Shown here piece after piece: positions 48,408 to 56,026 of a stretch of 64,000 nucleotides of DNA. Under the pieces are notes generated by a model, which saw only the letters and a list, made by a program, of their open reading frames with translations, was not told where the DNA came from and did not search any database. Position numbers and translations under genes: made by a program. Source of the DNA: Bacteroidales bacterium (lineage in GTDB: Bacteria > Bacteroidota > Bacteroidia > Bacteroidales > UBA12077). Each line of letters opens with the position of its first letter. Positions within the stretch are counted from its first letter, which is position 1. Where the stretch lies: contig WTBR01000020.1 of assembly GCA_013138975.1 (NCBI GenBank), positions 1-64,000 of the forward strand, given 5' to 3'.

Positions 48408-49079
48408 TTATGAGTATTCCAAAAATTCTATTGGAGCACCATTTTCTTCAATAAAAGCAACCATTATCCCTTCAGATGGCCTGTTAGGCTTAATGATTAC
48501 TTTTTTTCCTTCAAGAACAGCTTTTAAATTCTTTACCTTAAAGGCCACATGTGTTTCTGTTTTTACGAGTTCAGGATATGGTGCATCTGCTTCATAATAC
48601 ATCCATTGTAACCCGAAGGGATTTGATTCATGATCTGTACAGCAAATCTTCAAATGTGGCAGCTGAATTGAATCTTTATGTGGCTCATCACTTTTAATAC
48701 CCAAATGATGAAATTCTAGATTTTGAAGTTTTTTGCTACCAGCCCAAACCTCTTCCTCCGGTTTGTCAAATTGTAGAAACTCTATTGGAGCACCATCTAT
48801 AACAACAAAACAGACTTTTACACCTTCTGCAGGAGAATTAGGTTCAACAATAAGCTCTTTATCCTTGATAACTTCTTCAATAGAATCGACTACAAAAGCT
48901 ACATGTGGAATCTTTTGAATTAAAGGATGTAGTTCACAATCCTTATCAAAACGTAACCTTTCTATTCCATATTCGCTTTCAAAATAACCCGAAGCATGAA
49001 ATTTAAATTTTTCATTATACTCTTCATTTTCTTTTATTTCCTTAGTTGGCAAACCAACATGATGATATATATAATTCAT
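48408..49079 (-). CDS. VOC-like protein built from two similar halves
   Basis: A 223-aa soluble protein. The halves align: HHVGLPTKEI with HHLGIKSDEP, HVAFVVDSIEEVIKDKELI with HVAFKVKNLKAVLEGKKVI, VEPNSPAEGVKV with IKPNRPSEGIMV, and APIEFLQFD with APIEFLEYS. Each half looks like one VOC module with His and Glu at metal-ligand positions. The protein therefore arose by internal duplication and may form one complete site. Reaction unknown; it lies alone between the two defence-like clusters. Confidence 0.78.
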   Translation of the reverse strand: MNYIYHHVGLPTKEIKENEEYNEKFKFHASGYFESEYGIERLRFDKDCELHPLIQKIPHVAFVVDSIEEVIKDKELIVEPNSPAEGVKVCFVVIDGAPIEFLQFDKPEEEVWAGSKKLQNLEFHHLGIKSDEPHKDSIQLPHLKICCTDHESNPFGLQWMYYEADAPYPELVKTETHVAFKVKNLKAVLEGKKVIIKPNRPSEGIMVAFIEENGAPIEFLEYS

Positions 49080-49266
49080 AAATTATCCTTTTTGCTCTTC
49101 CAAAACTTTACAGAGTTTTCTAGTAAGTATAATATTGTAATTTATTGTTATACCAATTAATCAAAAAATTCCAAAAACATTATTATATGAATGGGTGGCA
49201 ATAATTGTACTCATTTGCAAATTTTGATTTATGGGTTGGTTCGTGTAATTTACAGATGTTGCAATA

Positions 49267-49401
49267 TCAAGGTATGCCATCTGTACTAAATTCAGGCTTA
49301 TTTCTGTCAGGAAATATAAAATCACATATTTCAGAAATCTTTTTAAGCTCCCAATCATCTGGAATGGTAGTGTTATAAAAAGGTTTTGTATTATTTTCCA
49401 T
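49267..49401 (-). pseudogene. HsdS-like N-terminal fragment (type I restriction specificity subunit)
   Basis: The minus strand encodes 44 residues: NTTIPDDWELKKISEICDF, then IFPDRNKPEFSTDGIP, then a TGA stop. IP-DDWEL-KKISEIC at the N-terminus and DGIP before the expected W-I/T are the usual opening of HsdS target-recognition domains. The stop stands where Trp would be expected. Its ATG overlaps the end of the nucleotidyltransferase gene. No HsdS remainder, HsdM or HsdR is visible, so it is a remnant. Confidence 0.5.
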
Positions 49402-50164
49402 CAAGTCCAAAGCTTTTAATTAGTTGCTCATAAACATTATCCACATTCACATTTCCCAGACCCATTGTTTTAAATATTTGTTTATCGGGCAAATCTTCTT
49501 TTACGGCATTTACAAATTTTTGCATATCGTTCTTTATGATATTGGGTAATTCAAAAGCGTCAACATCTGCAAGCATAACTCCTAAGCGAAATACATCCCC
49601 TTTATGTTTGCGTAGATTTTTACTATCTTCTTTTCCTCCTGCAATCATTCGTGCATTAATATCTAAATAAGCCTTAGCCTTTAAGCAAATTAAAGCTTCT
49701 GTATTTGCTCGTTGTACATCATCTTCAACCGTGCTGTTTTCTATTAAGTAGTGATAATATGTTTCATCTAACAATATGGCAGAAAGGCTGGATAAATCAT
49801 CATCTACAGGAATCGGAGTTAAGTGTGTATCTTCGTCCAAATCCAACAAATCAGGATTACGGGCAAACAATTCTACCTGGTAAGGGAAATCGGTGTTTTC
49901 AGGTTTAATGAAACGATAATATTTGCGTTCCTCTTCACTTTTTTCCTTACGCTCATAATTGCCATCATTTATAAATTGCCAAAACTGCTTCACAAAATCT
50001 GCACTTAAAACTTCCACAACCAAAATAATATCAATGTCTTTAGTGGCGCGAGGAGTAAAACCGGCATCATCTATAATAATGTCGCAAGCTGTACCTCCAA
50101 TAATAATGTAATTATCGGCATAGTCTTTAAAGTATTCTTTTAGTTTATCGAGTCCTCTTACCAT
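49391..50164 (-). CDS. AbiEii-like nucleotidyltransferase, probable type IV toxin
   Basis: A 257-aa protein with the minimal nucleotidyltransferase motif: IIIGGTACDIII (Gly23-Gly24), a spacer, then RATKDIDIILVV (Asp43, Asp45). A C-terminal helical part contains KAKAYLDINARMIAG and RKHKGDVFRLGVML, typical of AbiEii/AbiGii proteins, which inactivate tRNA or other targets by adding nucleotides. It overlaps the upstream HTH gene by 7 bp, as AbiEi-AbiEii pairs do. Antiphage activity is inferred from the family. Confidence 0.8.
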   Translation of the reverse strand: MVRGLDKLKEYFKDYADNYIIIGGTACDIIIDDAGFTPRATKDIDIILVVEVLSADFVKQFWQFINDGNYERKEKSEEERKYYRFIKPENTDFPYQVELFARNPDLLDLDEDTHLTPIPVDDDLSSLSAILLDETYYHYLIENSTVEDDVQRANTEALICLKAKAYLDINARMIAGGKEDSKNLRKHKGDVFRLGVMLADVDAFELPNIIKNDMQKFVNAVKEDLPDKQIFKTMGLGNVNVDNVYEQLIKSFGLDGK

Positions 50165-51171
50165 ATAAATTCTTTTTCAATTTGTTCCATTGCCATTTCA
50201 ATACGTTCATCATGGGTATCTTTATAACACAAGAATAATGACAAAGGGTCTACAACTTGAGCATCTTCAAACAATAACTTTATTATAGTGGATGGATTAT
50301 ATTTCCATACTTCTATGCAATACCTGCCTTCGTATTTATTTTCATTAATCAATGCATTTGTCTTTTTAAATGCCTGATACATGTTTTTTTCAATGGCATA
50401 ATATTCTTGCCGAACAGGATTTATATCTGTATACTCGGTTAAAGCATTATCATAGCATCGTAAAAGCTTTATGTTTTGAGGTAATTCATCAATATAAATT
50501 TGCCTCATTACAGGGTTTATAAAAATATTTTGTGTTAAGGCAGTTTTCCACAAGTTTAACCTGTCAAGAAGAAAACGAAGCTTCTTTTCCTTTTCGCCCA
50601 TAACCTCTATTAAGTCATGGTTTTTTAAGCTTTCAACAGCACGAGTTACTCCCATTGGGTTAGTTTCAAGCAATGCTGCCAAGTCTTTAAATGTTTTCTC
50701 TTCAATATGAAGCGTATTCTGTTTGTCGAGTAAAAACAATAAAAGCAACTGTTGGGCCACAGGGCTTATTGTACTCGTTTTCTTTTTTACGGTGTTGCTA
50801 TACTCTTTTAAATCGATTATTAATTCAGGAATGTACAATTGTTTACCGGGTACAACAAAAGCTATCTTTTTTTCGATAAAACGTTTTCTGTTGTAGGCTT
50901 CTAAATTATTAAAAACAGCAATCACAGGCATTCCGGTAATGTTTTTAATCTTTTCAAAATGTTTTCCTGTTTGACTAATTCCGGCATAATTTGCATCGTC
51001 AATCACAGCAAATAAACAATCTCTTTGTTCCAATATAGCATGATACCATTTATACTCTTCCTTGAGGTATAAAGGCAACTTGCTATTTAAAGCATTGCTT
51101 ACTTCTTGTACGATTATTTCGAAACCAACAATTTCTTTTATGTAAGCAATTAATTGCTCTTTTAAATTCAT
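50158..51171 (-). CDS. Winged-helix protein, AbiEi-like antitoxin partner
   Basis: A 337-aa cytoplasmic protein. Residues about 60-125 form an alpha/beta part (CLFAVIDDANYAGISQTGKH, ITGMPVIAVFNNLEAYNRKR). A MarR-like winged helix follows at about 150-205 (TFKDLAALLETNPMGVTRAV, then ESLKNHDLIEVMGEKEKKLRF). The C-terminal block reads VDPLSLFLCYKDTHDERIEM. It differs from classical AbiEi in length and N-terminus, but the gene order and overlap with the nucleotidyltransferase match. It probably represses the operon by binding the palindrome at 51184-51218. Confidence 0.72.
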   Translation of the reverse strand: MNLKEQLIAYIKEIVGFEIIVQEVSNALNSKLPLYLKEEYKWYHAILEQRDCLFAVIDDANYAGISQTGKHFEKIKNITGMPVIAVFNNLEAYNRKRFIEKKIAFVVPGKQLYIPELIIDLKEYSNTVKKKTSTISPVAQQLLLLFLLDKQNTLHIEEKTFKDLAALLETNPMGVTRAVESLKNHDLIEVMGEKEKKLRFLLDRLNLWKTALTQNIFINPVMRQIYIDELPQNIKLLRCYDNALTEYTDINPVRQEYYAIEKNMYQAFKKTNALINENKYEGRYCIEVWKYNPSTIIKLLFEDAQVVDPLSLFLCYKDTHDERIEMAMEQIEKEFIW

Positions 51172-51183
51172 GATATCATAAAT

Positions 51184-51218
51184 TTTGCACGTTAACAGTT
51201 ATAATGTTATTGTGCAAA
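51184..51218 (-). promoter_or_regulatory. Palindromic operator of the AbiE-like operon
   Basis: TTTGCACGTTAACA and TGTTATTGTGCAAA are 14-bp arms with 12 matching positions around a 7-bp centre. It sits 13-47 bp upstream of the antitoxin start, the right place for autorepression. Confidence 0.65.
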
Positions 51219-51240
51219 TATAGTGTTATTTGATTGATAT

Positions 51241-51999
51241 TCACAATTCAAAATATTTTTCACTATTAAAATCTTTGTGTTCTTCATATTGAAGGTAACC
51301 AAACTGATTTGTTACCATATTCGTTTTGCCAATAGTAAAATCATCTGTATTGCCATGTGTATGACCATAAATCCAAAAATCAGGTTGATACTGTTGTATC
51401 ATATCATAAAGCTCTACGGCAAAAGCTTCGTTTAATACATCTCCTTTGTATTTTTCAGGATAATTCATAAAAGTTGGTAAATGATGACTTACCACAACAC
51501 TTTTTTCTGTTGTACAAGACGAAAGTGCTTCGTTCAAAAAGCGAATACTTTCCTTATGAAGAATATTATATTGCTCAACAGATAAAATATCGTCACCATG
51601 CTTTATCAAACGGAAATCATTCATACTATTATAGATCTGCCACTGATTTACAGATTTGATATGCGACCAAAGCGTAGTAAATACGAAATTAATGTTATTG
51701 ATTTTAAGCGAGCAGTTGTTTAATAAATGAACATTATTTGTTATTTTCTCATTAAAAATCCCACATTTATCAGCTAAGTTGTAATAGTAATATTCGTGAT
51801 TACCAGGTATCCAATAAGTATTTTCGAAATTATCTGAGAGGTAGCTAAAAAAGTCAAGGTTTTCCTCCAATACTGCAAAAGGCACAATATCCCCGGCTAA
51901 AACCAGTGTGTCGCCAATTGGTTTTAGGGGATTCGTTTTCAGAAACTCTTTATTTTCTGGAAATTCAATGTGTAAATCTGATGCGTATTGTATTTTCAT
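51241..51999 (-). CDS. Calcineurin-like metallophosphoesterase
   Basis: A 252-aa protein with the five blocks of the superfamily: YASDLHIEF (D-x-H), LAGDIVP (G-D), IPGNHEYYYY (G-N-H-E), VVSHHLPTF (H) and WIYGHTHGNTD (G-H-x-H). It therefore binds two metals and cleaves a phosphomono- or diester; the substrate is not evident. No signal peptide. Same strand as the toxin-antitoxin pair but with its own upstream region. Confidence 0.9.
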   Translation of the reverse strand: MKIQYASDLHIEFPENKEFLKTNPLKPIGDTLVLAGDIVPFAVLEENLDFFSYLSDNFENTYWIPGNHEYYYYNLADKCGIFNEKITNNVHLLNNCSLKINNINFVFTTLWSHIKSVNQWQIYNSMNDFRLIKHGDDILSVEQYNILHKESIRFLNEALSSCTTEKSVVVSHHLPTFMNYPEKYKGDVLNEAFAVELYDMIQQYQPDFWIYGHTHGNTDDFTIGKTNMVTNQFGYLQYEEHKDFNSEKYFEL

Positions 52000-52108
52000 A
52001 TTTTAATCCATCAATTCTTTTAAGTAAATGTCCATTTGAGACTGAACATCTTTTAATTTTTCTTAGTGTTTCTTGAATTATTGAATTGTCAGAATGAAAA
52101 TAAATTTG

Positions 52109-52170
52109 TTTGCCCCAAACCCTAAAGGGTGCAAATTGATTTTCTTCACACCCTTTAGGGACGGGGCAAA
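52109..52170. repeat. Palindromic REP-like element (62 bp)
   Basis: TTTGCCCC/GGGGCAAA outer arms and CCCTAAAGGGTG/CACCCTTTAGGG inner arms. The inner arm is itself a small palindrome (CCCTAAAGGG). It lies between the metallophosphoesterase and the methyltransferase genes. Confidence 0.75.
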
Positions 52171-52214
52171 TGAAGAAAAACAAAAACACTTTTAGGTAAA
52201 TAAGGTCATTTATT

Positions 52215-53261
52215 TTAAACTTTCTTTGCAACTACAATATCGCGCTTAATAGACTTATCTACCATATGTTCAAACTCATTATAAGCTGTTTGGTCTAAAA
52301 CCTCGAAACCGTATTCATTAAAAATGCCTGCAAGTTTCTGTCTTGATACCAAAAATGAGTTCCATGCCATTACAATAACCCCGCCTTTTTTCAATACTTT
52401 ATACCATGCAGGAATACATTCGCTAAGTAATTCAGAAGGGTTTCTAATAATTGCACCTGTTTTTTTCGCACCGGTATTTCCATGAACGATTCCATAAGGA
52501 AGATCACCTACAATTAAATGAAAATCTTCATTTTTAAAATATTTATCCGCTTCTTTAGAATTACCGTTTACAATCCCTAATCTTTTTATCGAGTCTTGCG
52601 ATTTAAATTCCTCTTTAGATCGAGCATACTCAAATTCTTGTATAAATACTCCGTTTGATTTATTTGTCCCATAAACTTGTCTCTTTGTTGAGATATGCTT
52701 TAAGCGTTCCATCTCAAGGTATTTCTTAAAAAAGATTGTCGTTTCGTGTACTGCTTTAGGCTCAATTTCTATTCCATATACATCGAAATTACTTACAGCA
52801 GCTTCAAATAAGGTGGTTCCTTTCCCTGCAACCGGATCTAAAATTTTTATGTTTTCAGAATAATCAAAATCACTCGACAATAATGCAAGGTTAATCATCA
52901 TCCTGGTAAATATCTCATTGGTTTTTCCATGATACTTTAAAAGGGTACTAATTTTACTATCGAGATATTGGTAATTATGTTTTTTAATTGGAACTAAACA
53001 AGTTTCATCTTTTAATTTATCAACCCTAAAAATTGCAAATAAAAACGATAGCCTTGAAAGAATTTGCAAATCATTTTCAGACAAAACATTATCGGTTTCA
53101 AATAATAAGTAACGAACATTGCCTATTTCTGTTATCTCAATATTATTGCATGATACAGATAAATGTGTACTTGCGATTTTCAATTCAGCCATAGCCAATT
53201 TATCAGCCGAATTATAGTAAACCCTATTATGACCGGGATGTTGTAGTATTGTATATTTCAT
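52215..53261 (-). CDS. TRM11-like SAM-dependent methyltransferase
   Basis: A 348-aa protein. A N-terminal part of about 125 residues resembles THUMP-like or unassigned RNA-binding folds. It is followed by a Rossmann methyltransferase domain with ILDPVAGKGTTLFEA (motif I, about 140-154), VYGIEIEPKAV (motif II) and VGDLPYGIVHG (motif IV, Asp253-Leu-Pro-Tyr). The DLPYG catalytic signature is typical of TRM11/TrmG10-type guanine-N2 tRNA methyltransferases, though adenine DNA methyltransferases with DPPY are related. tRNA modification is the more probable role. Confidence 0.75.
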   Translation of the reverse strand: MKYTILQHPGHNRVYYNSADKLAMAELKIASTHLSVSCNNIEITEIGNVRYLLFETDNVLSENDLQILSRLSFLFAIFRVDKLKDETCLVPIKKHNYQYLDSKISTLLKYHGKTNEIFTRMMINLALLSSDFDYSENIKILDPVAGKGTTLFEAAVSNFDVYGIEIEPKAVHETTIFFKKYLEMERLKHISTKRQVYGTNKSNGVFIQEFEYARSKEEFKSQDSIKRLGIVNGNSKEADKYFKNEDFHLIVGDLPYGIVHGNTGAKKTGAIIRNPSELLSECIPAWYKVLKKGGVIVMAWNSFLVSRQKLAGIFNEYGFEVLDQTAYNEFEHMVDKSIKRDIVVAKKV

Positions 53262-53324
53262 TTATGTATTCTATGAAAAAGTAATTAAAAAAAATGAATA
53301 TCCATTTATAAACCTATTTTTATT

Positions 53325-53496
53325 AGAACGCTGATGCCACGGATTCGACTATAAAAGTCGAAACGCAGATAAAACTGATTAAATTATCCCATTTAGAAGC
53401 CTTAAATAATTTAAATGATCTATAAATACTTATTATTAAAATCCGCAAGAATCAGCGTTTTCGGTTTTTACCGAAATCCGTGTAATCTGCGTTCTA
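53325..53496. repeat. TIR-bounded non-coding element (172 bp)
   Basis: The left end AGAACGCTGATGCCACGGAT and the right end ATCCGTGTAATCTGCGTTCT are imperfect inverted repeats of about 21 bp. Both ends carry a small hairpin (TTCGACTATAAAAGTCGAA and TTCGGTTTTTACCGAA), and ATCAGCGTT recurs inside. It is a MITE-like element of a kind I recall as frequent in Bacteroidota. No coding potential. Confidence 0.75.
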
Positions 53497-53719
53497 TTAC
53501 TTAAGGCTAAAAAACGAATTGTCATATTAAAAAAATATTGCAGGTCGTTCTTTTAAAATATTTTGTAAGTATAAAAAAATATTACAAGACTCAATAGAAC
53601 TTTTTATATTTCCGAAGTAATTTTATGGGAAGAATTAAACTTAATTTAATGTAAATTCGATGTTGTGTTTTTATATAATTGATTATGGGCACTTTATACT
53701 TTTAGGTTTATAAGATTTT

Positions 53720-53790
53720 AGTATCAAGACACAAGAATCAAGAGAAAAAATACATACAGTCTTGTATCTTGATACTTACATCTTGATACT
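53720..53790. repeat. Inverted repeat of AAGTATCAAGA units
   Basis: AGTATCAAGACACAAGAATCA is answered by CTTGTATCTTGATACT and a further TCTTGATACT. It lies between the 172-bp element and the response-regulator gene, just after that gene's 3' end, and could serve as a terminator-like structure. The 303-bp stretch from 53497 to 53867 holds nothing else that I recognise. Confidence 0.6.
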
Positions 53791-53867
53791 TAACTGTCAT
53801 TTTCTGTAATTAATTATCGTATAGCATGAAGTTGCTTTCTTATATCGAACTAAACTAATAGCATGTT

Positions 53868-54560
53868 TCAATTAATAAACTTATAACCAACTCCTTTAAC
53901 CGTTTTAATATGATTTTCTCCAATCTTTTCTCTAAGCTTTCGAATATGCACATCAATCGTTCTATCGCCAACAATAATATCATTCCCCCAAACCGAGCTA
54001 AAAATTGCATCGCGGGTAAAAACTCTATCCGGCTTCGAAATAAGTAAAAGCAATAATTCAAATTCCTTTTTAGGTAGAGTTAATTCAATTCCGTTTTTTG
54101 TTACTTGATACTTTTCTCTATCAATAACTATATCGGATTGTTTAATAATTAAATCTTCCTTTTTATCTTCTGAATTTGAATCATATCTTTTTAACAAAGC
54201 TTTTATTCTACTCACCAGCACTTTAGGTTTAACCGGTTTAGCAATATAATCATCGGCTCCGGCATCAAAACCTGCTATTTGAGAATAATCCTCTCCCCGA
54301 GCAGTAAGAAAAGCAATTATAGTTTTATTAAACTTTTCATCTTGTCTAAGTAATTCACAAGCTTCCATCCCATCCATTTCGGGCATCATTACATCTAAAA
54401 TAATTAAATGTGGTAGTACTTCATTTGCTTTTTCAATAGCCTCTTTGCCATTCTGAGCAGTGAACACTTCAAATCCTTCCTTATCCAGGTTAAAGCTTAA
54501 AAATTCAAGGATATCTGCTTCGTCATCAACAAGTAATATTCTATAATCTTTATTATCCAT
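53868..54560 (-). CDS. OmpR/PhoB-family response regulator
   Basis: A 230-aa regulator. The receiver domain has ILLVDDEADI (acidic pocket), HLIILDVMMPEMDG (phospho-acceptor Asp at about 56), AFLTARGED and YIAKPVKPK (conserved Lys). The winged-helix domain shows LTLPKKEFELLLLLISK and GDRTIDVHIRKLREKIG, then VKGVGYKF. It is the only complete PhoB-like regulator in the window and no kinase is beside it. The PhoR-like kinase across the island is a likely partner, but this rests on position only. Confidence 0.93.
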   Translation of the reverse strand: MDNKDYRILLVDDEADILEFLSFNLDKEGFEVFTAQNGKEAIEKANEVLPHLIILDVMMPEMDGMEACELLRQDEKFNKTIIAFLTARGEDYSQIAGFDAGADDYIAKPVKPKVLVSRIKALLKRYDSNSEDKKEDLIIKQSDIVIDREKYQVTKNGIELTLPKKEFELLLLLISKPDRVFTRDAIFSSVWGNDIIVGDRTIDVHIRKLREKIGENHIKTVKGVGYKFIN

Positions 54561-54663
54561 TTCTTATTTCAAAATTATCAAACTAATGTACAAAATCTTT
54601 TTAAACTTAATAAAAGAACCTTATTAATTCTACTTTACAAATTAAACTATTGAATTGATAATA

Positions 54664-54796
54664 ACTAACTCCGGCATTTATGCCGGTGAAACAAGAATTC
54701 AAACAATCTGGTCTTTAGCCCACAAGGTGCTTTAATTTAAGGGCTAAAGCCCAATGTTCTGTACTTTTATACTCCGCCATAAATGACGGAGTTAGT
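54664..54796. repeat. TIR-bounded palindromic element upstream of the response regulator (133 bp)
   Basis: The ends are ACTAACTCCGGCATTTATG and CATAAATGACGGAGTTAGT, complementary except for one or two positions. Each end can also fold on itself (CCGGCATTTATGCCGG). Inside, GGTCTTTAGCCC/GGGCTAAAGCC forms a third hairpin. Non-coding. Confidence 0.8.
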
Positions 54797-54835
54797 CAAA
54801 CAAAAATTAAAGCTATAATGTAGAATTAAATATTA

Positions 54836-55303
54836 TTACTCTTGAGGTAATTTAAAATGCGGATTATAAATAATTCCAATTATATTTCCCCAAGGATCTT
54901 TAACAGATGCAACAGTTACACCTACATCATGAGGTTCTTCATGCACCTTTGCTCCTAATTTTAAAAGATTCTCAAATATTTTCGGAACATCCTCAACTCC
55001 CCAATAAGTCACAGCAGATTCTGATTTTTCAATCACAGGATTTTCTTCAGGAAGCAAACCTAATTCGTAACCACCAATATTAAACCCAACATAAAACGGT
55101 TCATCAAAATATGGTTTTACCTCAAAGGCTTTTGTATACCAGTTTTTTGCTTCGTTAAGATCTGCAACTTTATAAACTACAGTTCTAAGTCCTAAGAATG
55201 TTGCTTTCATAGTATCTATTTTTATAATTTCTTGTTTGGTTTCTTGGGCTTTCCCCATTAAGCTTAAGCCCAATATTAAAACTAATGTAGTAATAAATTT
55301 CAT
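54836..55303 (-). CDS. Exported single-domain VOC protein
   Basis: I place the start at 55303, giving a signal peptide (MKFITTLVLILGLSLMGKAQ); the ATG at 55354 would put 17 hydrophilic residues before it. The mature 134 residues are one VOC/glyoxalase module: LRTVVYKVADLNEAKNWYTK, VGFNIGGYELGLLPEE, VTYWGVEDVPKIFENLLKLG and SVKDPWGNIIGIIYNP. Most members of this family are cytoplasmic and begin at the internal Met (MKATFLGLRT), so export is unusual. Copy A of a dispersed leader repeat lies in its 5' region. Confidence 0.8.
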   Translation of the reverse strand: MKFITTLVLILGLSLMGKAQETKQEIIKIDTMKATFLGLRTVVYKVADLNEAKNWYTKAFEVKPYFDEPFYVGFNIGGYELGLLPEENPVIEKSESAVTYWGVEDVPKIFENLLKLGAKVHEEPHDVGVTVASVKDPWGNIIGIIYNPHFKLPQE

Positions 55304-55316
55304 GTTTAAATTTTTT

Positions 55317-55435
55317 GTTAATCTTTGGCAAAGTTGAATTTTACAAACAGTCAAACTGCTGATAATTAGTCGTATAATTAAGTTGGCTTTGCCAAAGTTC
55401 TTAATTTCAAACTAATACAAAAATATAACGAACTA
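55317..55435 (-). repeat. Dispersed leader repeat, copy A
   Basis: About 119 bp, clearly similar to copy B at 59886-60010. Shared stretches are TTAATCTTTGGCAAAGTTGAATTT, quoted as TTAATCTTTGGCAAAGTTGA, then GCTTTGCCAAA and TTCAAACTAATACAAAAATA. The arms CTTTGGCAAA/TTTGCCAAAG can pair. On the minus strand it holds TATTTTTG (a perfect -7 element, 55418-55425) and then runs into the start of the VOC gene, so it may be transcribed as its leader. Confidence 0.8.
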
Positions 55436-55452
55436 ATAAATAAACTTCATTT

Positions 55453-56022
55453 CTATTTTAAATCTGTTTCAAGTAATGAATATATAATACTATCAATAAA
55501 CTTTCCATCAAATAAATAATTTTCCCTAAAATAAGCTTCCTTTTTAAAATTTACTTTTTCAAGAAGTAGAATCGATTTCTCATTCTTAGGATTAACATTC
55601 GCTTCAATGCTATGAACATTCATATCCATAAACCCAAAACCAATTAATCTGTTCATTGCTTCATTCATAAATCCATTGCCCCAAAATTCAGGTTTAAGTG
55701 CATATCCAATTTCCGCTCTGCAATGTTCTTTCATGATTCTCCAAAATCCGAAATATCCTATGAATTTATTTGATGATTTCTCAATTATTGCCCAATTTAT
55801 TCCAGTTCCCTCTTTAAATGATTTGTGAACATCATTTATAAGTTTCTCAGAATCTTGTATAGTTTGATGCTTGTAGGAATCCATAAAATTCATTACATCA
55901 TCGTTTGATCTAATCAAAAATAAGTCCTTGGCATCCCTTTCTTCAAATTCTCTAAGAATTAGCCTTTCGCTTTCCAATTCAGGAAACTTATTGAATATTT
56001 TAGTATTTATTTCTGTATTCAT
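55453..56022 (-). CDS. GNAT-family acetyltransferase, RimJ/RimL type
   Basis: The start at 56022 is chosen because GGAGG lies 9 bp upstream; the longer frame from 56049 would overlap the preceding gene. The product is 189 aa. It has ERLILREFEERDAKDLF, then WAIIEKSSNKFIGYFGFW, and the acetyl-CoA loop in AEIGYALKPEFWGNGFMNEA, then VNPKNEKSILLLEKVNFKKE. The pattern is that of N-terminal or small-molecule acetyltransferases acting on amines. It lies directly downstream of a hypothetical gene and is probably co-transcribed. Confidence 0.9.
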   Translation of the reverse strand: MNTEINTKIFNKFPELESERLILREFEERDAKDLFLIRSNDDVMNFMDSYKHQTIQDSEKLINDVHKSFKEGTGINWAIIEKSSNKFIGYFGFWRIMKEHCRAEIGYALKPEFWGNGFMNEAMNRLIGFGFMDMNVHSIEANVNPKNEKSILLLEKVNFKKEAYFRENYLFDGKFIDSIIYSLLETDLK

Positions 56023-56026
56023 TTGT

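Noticed and set aside
49161..49358. 65-codon frame overlapping the HsdS fragment
   Set aside because: It lies in another frame than the HsdS-like one, is low in quality and has no ribosome site.
51965..52231. 88-codon frame upstream of the metallophosphoesterase
   Set aside because: It reads through a REP-like palindrome and overlaps the true start region.
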